This document shows, piece after piece, positions 8,074 to 16,374 of a DNA stretch of 64,000 nt. A model generated the notes under the pieces. The model was not told the DNA's origin and ran no database searches. It saw nothing but the letters and a program-made list of their open reading frames with translations. The DNA comes from Oscillospiraceae bacterium. GTDB lineage: Bacteria; Bacillota; Clostridia; Oscillospirales; Oscillospiraceae. The DNA lies in contig JAFTGE010000051.1 in the NCBI GenBank assembly GCA_017458085.1, positions 1-64,000 on the forward strand, given 5' to 3'. Position numbers and translations under genes: made by a program. Each line of letters opens with the position of its first letter. Positions within the stretch are counted from its first letter, which is position 1.

Positions 8074-9615
8074 GTGGAAAAAACCTATATTGCCATTGAC
8101 CTCAAGTCCTTCTATGCCTCCGTCGAATGTGTCGAGCGGCACTTGGACCCCATGACCACCAATCTGGTGGTGGCGGACCCTTCCCGTACGGAGAAAACCA
8201 TCTGTCTGGCGGTCAGCCCCTCACTCAAGGCCTGTGGAATATCTGGCCGTGCCCGCTTGTTTGAGGTGGTGGAGCGCGTCAAGGAGCTCAACCACGAACG
8301 GCTTCGTCAGGCGGAGCAGCTGCATGCGGTTCTGCCGGACCCTCAAACGGGTCTGTGTCACTTTTCCTCCGCTTCCTTTGACGCGGGGGCCTTGCGCGCC
8401 GATCCCTCGCTTGAACTGTCGTATATCGTTGCGCCGCCACGCATGCGGCTATATGAAGAATACAGCACAAAGATTTTCTCCATCTACATGCAATATGTCT
8501 CCGCCGACGATATTCATGTCTATTCTGTCGACGAGGTGTTCATGGATGTCACCCGCTATCTCGCCACTTATCACCTGACGCCTCATGAACTGGCCATGAC
8601 CATGATCCGGGAGGTGCTGTATACCACCGGGATCACCGCAACGGCAGGTATCGGCACCAACCTGTACCTGGCCAAGGTTGCCATGGACATCGTCGCAAAG
8701 CATGTCGCCCCGGATAAAGACGGCGTGCGCATTGCAGCCCTGGACGAGTATTCTTACCGAGACCTTCTCTGGGCGCACCGGCCTTTAACCGATTTCTGGC
8801 GCGTGGGGCGCGGCTATGTGAAGAAGCTGGAGGCCGCGGGCCTTTTTACCATGGGCGACATTGCCCGCGCCTCGCTTGATGTGCACCAGGAAGATCGCCT
8901 GTACCGGCTCTTCGGAATCAATGCGGAGCTCCTGATTGATCACGCCTGGGGCTGGGAGCCGACGGAAATCCGGCACATCAAAGCCTACCGCCCTTCTGCC
9001 AATTCCATCTCCTCCGGCCAGGTCCTGATGGAGCCGTACGATTTTGAGAAATGCCGCGTCATTGTGCAGGAGATGACCGAGCTGCTGGCGCTGGATCTGG
9101 TCAGCAAGCATCTGGTCACCAAGCAGGTCGTGCTCACCATCGGGTATGACCGCACCAGCCTGGACGGTGAACGGGGCCGCGCCTATACCGGCACAGTGGT
9201 CACCGACCATTATGGCCGCGCCATTCCCAAGCACGCCCACGGCACCGCAAATCTAGACCATTACACCAGTTCCACCAAGTCGATCATGAAAGCGATGTTG
9301 TCCATTTATGACCGGGTCGTCGATCCGGCACTGCTGATGCGGCGTGTCAATGTGGTGGCCGCCGGTGTCATACGGGAGGAGGATATCCCGCCGGAGGGCC
9401 CGGAGCAGCTGTCGTTGTTTGACGATCCTGAGGCCCTTGCGCAAAAGCGGGCGGGGCAGAAGGCCGACGAGACGCAGGAGCGCCGTCTACAGGAAGCCAT
9501 GCTTCAAATCAAGAATCGCTATGGGAAAAACGCGATCCTCAAGGGAACCAACTTTCGGGAAGGCGCCACCACCATCCAGCGCAACCAGCAGATCGGCGGC
9601 CACAAGGCGGAATAG
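8074..9615 (+). CDS. Y-family DNA polymerase (UmuC/DinB-like)
   Basis: The start is the GTG at 8074 behind GGAGG. The 513-residue protein has the Y-family palm motifs DLKSFYASVE near the N-terminus and VDEVFMDVT near residue 155, which supply the metal-binding Asp/Glu residues. A helix-hairpin-helix region and little-finger domain follow. The sequence QLSLFD near the C-terminus is a classical beta-clamp-binding motif. The enzyme would copy across damaged templates in the cytoplasm. At about 510 residues it is longer than DinB (about 350) and closer to the UmuC/ImpB group of Firmicutes mobile or SOS loci. It is co-transcribed with the S24 repressor and the YolD-like gene. Confidence 0.9.
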   Translation: MEKTYIAIDLKSFYASVECVERHLDPMTTNLVVADPSRTEKTICLAVSPSLKACGISGRARLFEVVERVKELNHERLRQAEQLHAVLPDPQTGLCHFSSASFDAGALRADPSLELSYIVAPPRMRLYEEYSTKIFSIYMQYVSADDIHVYSVDEVFMDVTRYLATYHLTPHELAMTMIREVLYTTGITATAGIGTNLYLAKVAMDIVAKHVAPDKDGVRIAALDEYSYRDLLWAHRPLTDFWRVGRGYVKKLEAAGLFTMGDIARASLDVHQEDRLYRLFGINAELLIDHAWGWEPTEIRHIKAYRPSANSISSGQVLMEPYDFEKCRVIVQEMTELLALDLVSKHLVTKQVVLTIGYDRTSLDGERGRAYTGTVVTDHYGRAIPKHAHGTANLDHYTSSTKSIMKAMLSIYDRVVDPALLMRRVNVVAAGVIREEDIPPEGPEQLSLFDDPEALAQKRAGQKADETQERRLQEAMLQIKNRYGKNAILKGTNFREGATTIQRNQQIGGHKAE

Positions 9616-9635
9616 TTAGGGCGAAGGAGCATCAC

Positions 9636-10100
9636 ATGGAAAATACCCATCGCTATGACGACATCAAGTATTTGCCGCATCATCAGTCAAGCACGCGATC
9701 CCATATGAGTCTCCATGACCGTGCCGCGCAGTTTGCGCCCTTCGCGGCGCTCACCGGCTATGAGGACATGCTGCAGGAGGAGGCGCGACTGACGCAACGG
9801 GAAATTGAGCTTTCTGAGGCAGAAAAGCAGCGTCTAGATCGTAAGCTTGCCATGATTTCAGAGCGGCTCTCCGCCGGAGATCGCCCGATCATCCGTGTCC
9901 GTTTCTTTGTCCCCGATGAACGTAAGAGCGGCGGACGCTATGAGGAATATACCGGCGCCATCCGAAAGCTGAACGCTTTCCAACGCAAGCTTGTCTTTGA
10001 ACCCGTAAGCCCTGCGGAGTCCATGAAGGAAATCGAAGTGGATCGAATCGTTGAACTTCATGGAGATTCGGTTGACGAGTTGGATACCTGCGTACTATAA
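9636..10100 (+). CDS. YolD-like protein
   Basis: The 154-residue protein carries the YolD-like core MSLHDRAAQFAPFAALTGYE near the N-terminus. A charged coiled-coil-like helix and a C-terminal beta-rich part follow. YolD-like proteins are regularly encoded next to Y-family polymerases (the yqjW-yqzH and uvrX-yolD pairs in Bacillus). They are thought to be functional counterparts of UmuD, though their biochemical role is not settled. The gene starts 20 bp after the polymerase stop, with GAAGGAG upstream of the ATG. It completes the repressor-polymerase-YolD set. Confidence 0.85.
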   Translation: MENTHRYDDIKYLPHHQSSTRSHMSLHDRAAQFAPFAALTGYEDMLQEEARLTQREIELSEAEKQRLDRKLAMISERLSAGDRPIIRVRFFVPDERKSGGRYEEYTGAIRKLNAFQRKLVFEPVSPAESMKEIEVDRIVELHGDSVDELDTCVL

Positions 10101-10133
10101 TCTTGTTCAAATCACCGGAGAGGAGGGCCGCCT

Positions 10134-10901
10134 GTGCAGGAAACATGCTATGAAATGAATACGCCGGTCTCCCTCGCTCTGGTCAGTGACCTGCACGAAA
10201 AACCCAGCGGCCCGGTTTTATCTTCCCTGCGTTTCCACAGACCCAATATCATCTGTATTGTCGGAGATCTGGTCTATGGCTGTCTGCCGAAAAAACGCGG
10301 CCAAATAAAGATTGAGGACGCCGGGGTTCTCCCCTTTCTGTCCGCCTGCGCTGATATGGCCCCAACCTTTTTCTCCCTTGGCAACCACGAGTGGATGCTG
10401 AGCGACGCCGATTTTGCCCGTATCGGCGAAACCGGCGTTCAGGTCTTGGATAACCGCTGGGTCAACTGCGGGGATCTGGCCATCGGCGGGCTGAGTTCAG
10501 CGCGCCCGACGAGATATCAGCAATTTCGTGCCGCGCTGCATTCCGACGAGCTCTACCCCTACCAAGGGGACCGCTATATACATGCTGAGCCAGAAATTGC
10601 CTGGCTCTCGGAATTTGAGAAATTTCCCGGCTATAAGATTCTGCTCTCCCATCATCCCGAATACTATCCCCGATACCTGGCTGATCGCGACATTGACCTG
10701 GTTCTATCCGGGCACGCTCACGGCGGACAAATCCGTCTTTTTGGCCAGGGTCTCTATGCGCCGGGCCAGGGAGTCTTTCCACGGTATACCGCCGGCGTGC
10801 ACAACGGCCGCCTGGTCATTAGCCGGGGCCTTGCCAACAATACCCTTGTCCCCCGCCTGTTTAACCCGCCGGAGCTTGTCTATATTTCCCCTCATATATA
10901 A
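10134..10901 (+). CDS. Calcineurin-like metallophosphoesterase
   Basis: The start is the GTG at 10134 behind GGAGAGGAGG. The 255-residue protein shows the ordered metal-binding motifs of the family: D-x-H (SDLHEK), GDLVYG, GNHEW, SHHPEY and GHAHGGQIRLFG. The layout resembles the YkuE/YaeI-type phosphoesterases, which act on lipid or other phosphodiesters, but there is no membrane helix or Tat signal here. It is the last gene of the repressor-polymerase cluster, 33 bp after the YolD-like gene, and ends at a strong terminator. The substrate is unknown, and the link to DNA repair is positional only. Confidence 0.85.
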   Translation: MQETCYEMNTPVSLALVSDLHEKPSGPVLSSLRFHRPNIICIVGDLVYGCLPKKRGQIKIEDAGVLPFLSACADMAPTFFSLGNHEWMLSDADFARIGETGVQVLDNRWVNCGDLAIGGLSSARPTRYQQFRAALHSDELYPYQGDRYIHAEPEIAWLSEFEKFPGYKILLSHHPEYYPRYLADRDIDLVLSGHAHGGQIRLFGQGLYAPGQGVFPRYTAGVHNGRLVISRGLANNTLVPRLFNPPELVYISPHI

Positions 10902-10932
10902 AAAGGTCGGAGAAAAATCTCCGACCTTTTTA
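10901..10932. terminator. Intrinsic terminator, bidirectional
   Basis: AAAAGGTCGGAGA / TCTCCGACCTTTT with a 4-nt loop directly follows the phosphoesterase stop. Confidence 0.9.
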
Positions 10933-10947
10933 TATATGATGCAGGAA

Positions 10948-11277
10948 TTATTTCTTGACCAGGTACTTGCGCATATCCAGCGAGCATGCCGCCAGAATGA
11001 TCGCGCCCTTGATGATGTATTGCAGGTTGGGGTTGATGCCCAGCATGTTCAAGGCGACGAAGATGATACGCAGCACAAACACACCCAGCACGATGCCGCC
11101 GATATTGCCGGTGCCGCCGACGAAGGAGACGCCGCCAATGCCGAGGGCCATGGGCAGGGAGACCGCAGCCAGCATTATGATATTGACGATCGAGCTGGGG
11201 CTGAGAAAGTTTTTGTTTCTAACGGCGGTATATATGATAAAGACCGCCATCAGGATGTAAAGCGCGTTATTCAGCAG
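10948..11277 (-). pseudogene. Remnant of an RbsC/MglC-type sugar ABC transporter permease
   Basis: The minus strand encodes ~50 residues typical of the start of a monosaccharide ABC permease (LLNNALYILMAVFIIYTAV, then LPMALGIGG). They are joined in frame to ~60 residues typical of the end (GGTGNIGGIVLGVFVL, then NPNLQYIIKGAIILAA). About 200 central residues, including the conserved transporter loop, are missing. The joint falls at a GIGG-like sequence, suggesting a deletion between short repeats. No start codon with a Shine-Dalgarno, ATPase gene or binding-protein gene lies nearby. Whether the product is RbsC- or MglC-like cannot be decided. Bases 11278-11397 hold no intact gene. Confidence 0.75.
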
Positions 11278-11397
11278 GCCATCCGTCCAATAACGGCGGC
11301 GATCAAGCCGATCCAATGCCAGGTATTGAAGCCTTTGACGCGAACCTGTTGGGACTTCCCCTGCGCAAAAGCAAACAGCGCTGAAGACGAAGAAATT

Positions 11398-11442
11398 CAA
11401 AATCCCCGAAACGCAGGGTGGTGTCCTGTGTTCCGGGGATTT
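11398..11442 (-). terminator. Intrinsic terminator of the tcdA-ttcA-like operon
   Basis: The hairpin AAATCCCCG / CGGGGATTT, with an inner CAGG/CCTG extension and a T-run on the minus strand, lies just downstream of the stop. Confidence 0.8.
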
Positions 11443-12585
11443 TTATTCGTCGTAGTCGTCCAGAAAATGATGTCGCCCATTTCGATCCTTATAGGCGATC
11501 ACCGTGGACAGATTAACATTGTACATACTTCGGAAGATATTCTGCTCCACCTGAGGGTCGCGCTCCTTCAGCTGCGCAATCAACCGCTTGACCTGCTGCC
11601 GTTTGGAGCCCGTTTTCTCGCTGCGCTGACATGCCTCCGAGGTGCAGGTGTCGGTAAAACGGCAGGCGCATTGGATAAAGCCCAGATCATTTGCATCCCG
11701 CCAGCGCTTAATATCCGCCTCCCGGATGTAATACATCGGGCGAATCAATTCCATGCCGGCAAAGTTTGTGCTTTTCAGCTTGGGCATCATGGTTTGGATC
11801 TGCGCGCCGTACAGCATACCCATCAGCACAGTTTCGATCACATCGTCATAGTGATGTCCCAGCGCGATCTTGTTGCAGCCAAGCTCCTTGGCCTTTGCAT
11901 ACAGATGTCCGCGGCGCATTCTGGCACAGAGATAGCAGGGCGATTTGTCAACGGAATAGACCGCGTCAAAGATATCGCTTTCAAACACCGTGATCGGAAT
12001 ATTTAATACCCGCGCGTTATGCTCGATAATCTCCCGGTTTTCCGCGCTATAGCCGGGGTCCATCACCAGAAAGACCAGCTCAAAGGCAAAATCACTGTGG
12101 CGTTGCAGCTCCTGAAACAGCTTGGCCATCAGCATAGAGTCTTTCCCGCCCGAAATACAGACCGCTACCCGATCCCCCGGAGTCAGCAGACGGTATTCCT
12201 TGATCGCAGCTACAAAAGGCGTGAACAGCCGCTTGTGGAAGGTAGTTTGAATACTGTGCTCCACCCGCCGCGCAAAATCCGCATCCTCCTTATCCCGCAG
12301 TCTTTGACGCAGCCATTCCACATAACCTCCTGTCAGACTGTACGCCCGATAACCGTCTTCCGTCAGCTTCTCCGCCAACGGCAGACTGATCACGCCGGAC
12401 TTGCAGTACAGGATAACCGGAAGCGCATCGTCCAACTCTGCCTTTTCAATATCCGGCAGCGGTATATTGACCGCGCCGTCAATGCCGCCATAGGCGAAGG
12501 CATCTTCCGCGCGAATATCAATCAGCTGGTAACTCCCCGCCGGCAGCGCCTTAAGTTCTTCAACTGTAATTTCACATGCATTCAT
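11443..12585 (-). CDS. Rhodanese-TtcA fusion (tRNA thiolation, PP-loop family)
   Basis: The 380-residue protein joins two domains. Residues ~1-100 form a rhodanese domain with the persulfide-type Cys in ILYCKSG. Residues ~120-360 form a TtcA-like N-type ATP pyrophosphatase with the PP-loop SGGKDS, the CxxC pair PCYLCARMRRG and a further Cys region QCACRFTDTC. TtcA makes 2-thiocytidine at tRNA position 32 using an Fe-S cluster and a sulfur donor. The fused rhodanese would supply the sulfur in cis. Its start overlaps the end of tcdA by 4 bp (ATGA), so the two are translationally coupled. Confidence 0.85.
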   Translation of the reverse strand: MNACEITVEELKALPAGSYQLIDIRAEDAFAYGGIDGAVNIPLPDIEKAELDDALPVILYCKSGVISLPLAEKLTEDGYRAYSLTGGYVEWLRQRLRDKEDADFARRVEHSIQTTFHKRLFTPFVAAIKEYRLLTPGDRVAVCISGGKDSMLMAKLFQELQRHSDFAFELVFLVMDPGYSAENREIIEHNARVLNIPITVFESDIFDAVYSVDKSPCYLCARMRRGHLYAKAKELGCNKIALGHHYDDVIETVLMGMLYGAQIQTMMPKLKSTNFAGMELIRPMYYIREADIKRWRDANDLGFIQCACRFTDTCTSEACQRSEKTGSKRQQVKRLIAQLKERDPQVEQNIFRSMYNVNLSTVIAYKDRNGRHHFLDDYDE

Positions 12586-13340
12586 ACGATTGCCACCAGA
12601 TCCTTGACAACCTCTCCCGCAATGATCAGCCCAACCACCGAGGGCACGAAGGAAACCGACCCCGGAATATCCCGCCGATCCGTGCAGTGGCGTTTGGTTC
12701 CCGGGGGACAGATGCAGTTGGTGCGACAGCTGATACTCATATCCTCCAGCGGACGCATCGGCTTTTCCTGCGAGTATACAACCTTCAGCTTCTTTACGTC
12801 CCGCTTTTTCAGTTCGCGACGCATGACGCGTGCCAGCGGGCAGACCGAGGTCTCATAGATATCTGCCACCCGGAAAGCTGTGGGGTCAAGTTTGTTACCC
12901 GCGCCCATGGAACTGATGATCGGTGTTCCTGCCGCCTGAGCTGCCAATACAAGCTGGATCTTTCCACTGACGGTGTCAATGGCATCCACCACATAGTCAT
13001 AGGCAGAAAAATCAAACTGATCGGCCGTCTCCGGCAGATAAAAGGTCTTGTAGGTATTCACGATGCACTTGGGATTGATCTGCGCAATCCGCTCCGCCGC
13101 CGCGTCCACCTTGTATTGCCCTACCGTTTTCCTGGTGGCAATGATCTGACGGTTGATATTCGTCAGGCATACTCTGTCATCGTCGATCAGATCCAGCTGT
13201 CCCACGCCGCTGCGTACAAGCGCCTCCACGGTATAACCGCCGACGCCGCCAATGCCGAACACAGCCACGCGTGAGCCGGCCAGTTTTTCCATAGCCTCCG
13301 GCCCCAGCAGCAACTGGGTGCGGGAAAACGAGTTAAGCAC
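12582..13340 (-). CDS. tcdA: tRNA threonylcarbamoyladenosine dehydratase
   Basis: The 252-residue protein is a ThiF/E1-like enzyme with the nucleotide-binding loop GIGGVGGYTVEAL, the LIDDDRVCLTNINRQI segment and the family-typical C-terminal VPSVVGLIIAGEVVKDL. TcdA uses ATP to cyclise t6A37 to ct6A in ANN-decoding tRNAs. The start is the GTG at 13340, because AGGAGG sits 7 bp upstream; the TTG at 13346 would be too close. It is the first gene of a two-gene operon with the rhodanese-TtcA fusion, so both genes modify the tRNA anticodon loop. Confidence 0.9.
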   Translation of the reverse strand: MLNSFSRTQLLLGPEAMEKLAGSRVAVFGIGGVGGYTVEALVRSGVGQLDLIDDDRVCLTNINRQIIATRKTVGQYKVDAAAERIAQINPKCIVNTYKTFYLPETADQFDFSAYDYVVDAIDTVSGKIQLVLAAQAAGTPIISSMGAGNKLDPTAFRVADIYETSVCPLARVMRRELKKRDVKKLKVVYSQEKPMRPLEDMSISCRTNCICPPGTKRHCTDRRDIPGSVSFVPSVVGLIIAGEVVKDLVAIV

Positions 13341-13383
13341 GGTCAAGCCTCCTGTTCCAAGAACATTTCAAAAACCTATTAAG

Positions 13384-13412
13384 TTTATAGGTCATCTTGT
13401 TTCTCTTGTCAA
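13384..13412 (-). promoter_or_regulatory. Sigma-A promoter of the tcdA operon
   Basis: On the minus strand TTGACA (13407-13412) and TATAAA (13384-13389) are separated by 17 bp. Confidence 0.85.
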
Positions 13413-13512
13413 GGAAAACTTCATTCGTCTAACGAAGTGAAAACACATGCTTTCTTTTTGCTTATTCCTATGATAAAATACAAATAACTTCTTTGTTAAA
13501 GGACGTTTTGCT

Positions 13513-16350
13513 ATGGACGGGATCTATCCGCCTTCCGAAGAACTGAATTCCTCCCCTGCCGCTGCGCCGGATGCCAGGAGTCATTTTCTGCGTAACATTC
13601 AGCAAATGAAGAATAATGCGGTTCTGCTTCGTCAGCTTGAGGGCGGCCGCTTTGAACCGGTCTATGTCTCCGAGGAATTTGCGGAGATGATGGAGTGCTC
13701 CGTGCCGGAGGCAATGGAGCTTATGCGTGGCATCAGTTTTTATAAAACCACGCACCCCGAGGATCGCCCGCTGGTACGCAGCATGCTTTCCCACCGTATG
13801 GCCTACGACGGGCGCAGCTCTCTGACCGTTCAAAAAATCACCGCGCGGCACAATCGCGTCTGGTGTAACGTTCATTACGCCTTTATCGACGATTTTGACG
13901 AGCACTATATCTACTGCACCTATACCAATGTCAGCGCTCTCAAGCAGTATGAGGAGCGACTGCGGCACGTTTATTCCAGCATGGGCCAAAACTTCTACCA
14001 GGAAAGCGAGAAGACCCTGGCCATGTTCCGTGTCAATCTGACCCGTGACAGCTTTGAAGAAATCAACGGTCACGACCTGTTTGAAAGCGACAGCAAAGCG
14101 CTCTCTTATACCTCGTCCATGCATCGCCGGGTCGAACATTATCCGATCGCCTCGGAGCGCGGCATGTTTTTACAGCTGTTTGACCGCGATAAGCTCAGCA
14201 GCGGATATCTTTCCGGCAAAACCACCGTTTCCCAGGTGCTTTATTCTATCCGACAAGATGGCCGCGCGTGCTTCGTCAACTTTTCCGCCGCCATCACCCG
14301 CCATCCGCTCACCGGTGATGTGGTCGCCTTCATCACCGAGCAGGAGTGCAACAGTGAAAAGGTACAGGAAACGCTGGCCAACAAGATCCTTGCCCAGCAG
14401 TTTGATATGGTTTCCTATCTGGTGGACGGACAGTATGGCATCACCATTGGTGACGAGAGTCGAATTGGCCGCGGCAGCATCTTCCCCACCACCCGAAGCG
14501 GAGACTACCAGCAGTACCTGAATCATCAGGTGTACCCCGTTCTCATTGGCACGGAGGAGGAGAAGGCGGCTGCAATCGCTTCGCTGTCTCTGGATACCGT
14601 CAGCCGCGAGCTTGCGGTGCATGAGCCATATGTAGTCAGCATTGGGATCGAGATTGACGGCGAAACCTATTATAAACGCTTCGATTTTTACAGCGTCGAC
14701 CCGGACGCGAAGTTTTATATTCTTCTCAAAACCGACACCACTGAGATTCAGAAGGAGCAGCTGGCGCTTAACGAACAGCTGCGCACGGCACTGGACGCCG
14801 CGAACCAGGCCAATATCGCCAAGACCGCCTTCCTCTCTTCCATGAGTCATGAAATCCGCACGCCCATGAATGCCATTATCGGCCTGGACAGCATTGCCCT
14901 GCGGGAGCCTGAGCTGTCGGATAAGATGCGGGATTATCTTGAAAAGATCGGAAGCAGTGCGCGGCATCTTCTCTCCCTGATCAACGATATTCTTGACATG
15001 AGCCGTATTGAGTCCGGCCGCCTTACCATCCGCAGTGAGGAATTCTCCCTGCGCGGCATGCTGGATCAGATCAACGCCATGATCACCTCCCAGTGTCAGG
15101 ATCGCGGTCTGCATTATGAATCCTGTGTGATCGGTCAACTGGGCGACTACTACATAGGCGATGAGATGAAGCTCAAGCAGGTGCTCATTAACATTCTCGG
15201 CAATGCCGTTAAATTTACGCCTGCCCCCGGTTCCGTTTCCTTCCTGGTAGAGCAAGTCGCATCCTTTGACGGTCAATCCACCCTGCGCTTTGTGGTCAGC
15301 GATACCGGTGTTGGTATGGATGCAAGCTATCTTCCGCGTGTCTTCGACGCCTTCTCTCAGGAGGAGGAAAACAAGGCCAACAAATACGGCAGCACTGGCC
15401 TCGGCATGGCCATTTCCAAGAACATTGTAGAGATGATGAACGGTACGATCAGCGTCGCCAGCGAGAAGGGTCAAGGCTCTGTCTTTACGGTAACCGTTCC
15501 GTTGCGGGAGAGCATGCGGAAGACCTACACCGCCGGGACTGTTCAGGCGCAGGATCTGCATGTTCTTGTGATCGACGATGATCCTGTCGCCTGTGAGCAT
15601 GCCCGCATTGTGCTTGAGGAGCTTGGCATTTCCGCTGACACCTGTCTCAGCGGCGCGGAGGCCATGGCTATGATCCGACTCAAGGCCGCCCGGCGGGTAG
15701 CCTACAATATCATCTTCGTGGATTGGCGCATGCCGGATCAGGATGGATTGGATGTGACCCGAGCCATTCGGCAGATGACCGGTTCTGAATCGGCAATCAT
15801 TATCCTCACCGCTTATAACTGGGACGATATTGAAAGTGAAGCGCTTGAGGCTGGCGTCGACAGCTTTATGGCCAAGCCATTGTCTGCAGAGAACGTCCTT
15901 ACGACCTTTGATCATGCCATGGCCCACAAACAGCTTCGGCGGCAAAAAACACACAAGGCCGAGCTCACCGGCAAGCGAATTCTGCTCGCGGAGGATATGC
16001 TGATCAATGCTGAGATCATGAAAGAAGTTCTCCGTATGCGTGACTTGGAGGTTGATCATGCGGAAAACGGTCAGATCGCTTTAGAGCGTTTTTTGCAAAG
16101 TCCCCCAGGCTGGTATGACGCCATCTTAATGGATATGCGTATGCCTGTCATGGATGGGCTGAGCGCTACACGCGCCATCCGCGCCGCTTCCCGTCCTGAC
16201 GCGCGCAGCATTCCCATCATTGCGCTGACCGCCAACGCCTTTGACGAGGATGTGCAGCGTTCCCTGCAAGCCGGGCTGAACGCCCACCTGTCCAAGCCCG
16301 TTGAGCCCTCTCTGCTCTTTGACACTTTGGCCGGTTTGATCCGTGAATAA
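13513..16350 (+). CDS. Hybrid sensor histidine kinase with two receiver domains
   Basis: The 945-residue protein is soluble, with no membrane helix. It has an N-terminal PAS-like domain (~30-150), a long middle sensory region, a HisKA dimerisation helix with the phospho-acceptor His446 (SHEIRTPMN) and a HATPase domain (DTGVGM, GSTGLGMAI). Two receiver domains follow, with Asp737 (FVDWRMPDQDG) and Asp874 (LMDMRMPVMDG). No HPt or output domain follows, so the phosphate must pass to a partner encoded elsewhere. The ATG at 13513 has AAAGGACG upstream. The next gene, a GGDEF/EAL-like protein, begins 25 bp downstream, so the pair may form one signalling unit. Confidence 0.9.
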   Translation: MDGIYPPSEELNSSPAAAPDARSHFLRNIQQMKNNAVLLRQLEGGRFEPVYVSEEFAEMMECSVPEAMELMRGISFYKTTHPEDRPLVRSMLSHRMAYDGRSSLTVQKITARHNRVWCNVHYAFIDDFDEHYIYCTYTNVSALKQYEERLRHVYSSMGQNFYQESEKTLAMFRVNLTRDSFEEINGHDLFESDSKALSYTSSMHRRVEHYPIASERGMFLQLFDRDKLSSGYLSGKTTVSQVLYSIRQDGRACFVNFSAAITRHPLTGDVVAFITEQECNSEKVQETLANKILAQQFDMVSYLVDGQYGITIGDESRIGRGSIFPTTRSGDYQQYLNHQVYPVLIGTEEEKAAAIASLSLDTVSRELAVHEPYVVSIGIEIDGETYYKRFDFYSVDPDAKFYILLKTDTTEIQKEQLALNEQLRTALDAANQANIAKTAFLSSMSHEIRTPMNAIIGLDSIALREPELSDKMRDYLEKIGSSARHLLSLINDILDMSRIESGRLTIRSEEFSLRGMLDQINAMITSQCQDRGLHYESCVIGQLGDYYIGDEMKLKQVLINILGNAVKFTPAPGSVSFLVEQVASFDGQSTLRFVVSDTGVGMDASYLPRVFDAFSQEEENKANKYGSTGLGMAISKNIVEMMNGTISVASEKGQGSVFTVTVPLRESMRKTYTAGTVQAQDLHVLVIDDDPVACEHARIVLEELGISADTCLSGAEAMAMIRLKAARRVAYNIIFVDWRMPDQDGLDVTRAIRQMTGSESAIIILTAYNWDDIESEALEAGVDSFMAKPLSAENVLTTFDHAMAHKQLRRQKTHKAELTGKRILLAEDMLINAEIMKEVLRMRDLEVDHAENGQIALERFLQSPPGWYDAILMDMRMPVMDGLSATRAIRAASRPDARSIPIIALTANAFDEDVQRSLQAGLNAHLSKPVEPSLLFDTLAGLIRE

Positions 16351-16374
16351 TTGAAACAGGAGTGTGATCATCCG

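Noticed and set aside
6925..10100. Prophage
   Set aside because: The S24 repressor and YolD-like protein occur in phages, but no integrase, structural or lysis genes follow and the set matches chromosomal mutagenesis cassettes.
10528..12006. Plus-strand open frame of ~490 codons crossing the phosphoesterase end, terminator and permease remnant
   Set aside because: It crosses a strong terminator and three unrelated features; it has no ribosome site and no family resemblance.
14170..16059. Minus-strand open frame of ~629 codons
   Set aside because: It is antisense to the hybrid kinase, whose HisKA, HATPase and receiver motifs prove the plus strand.
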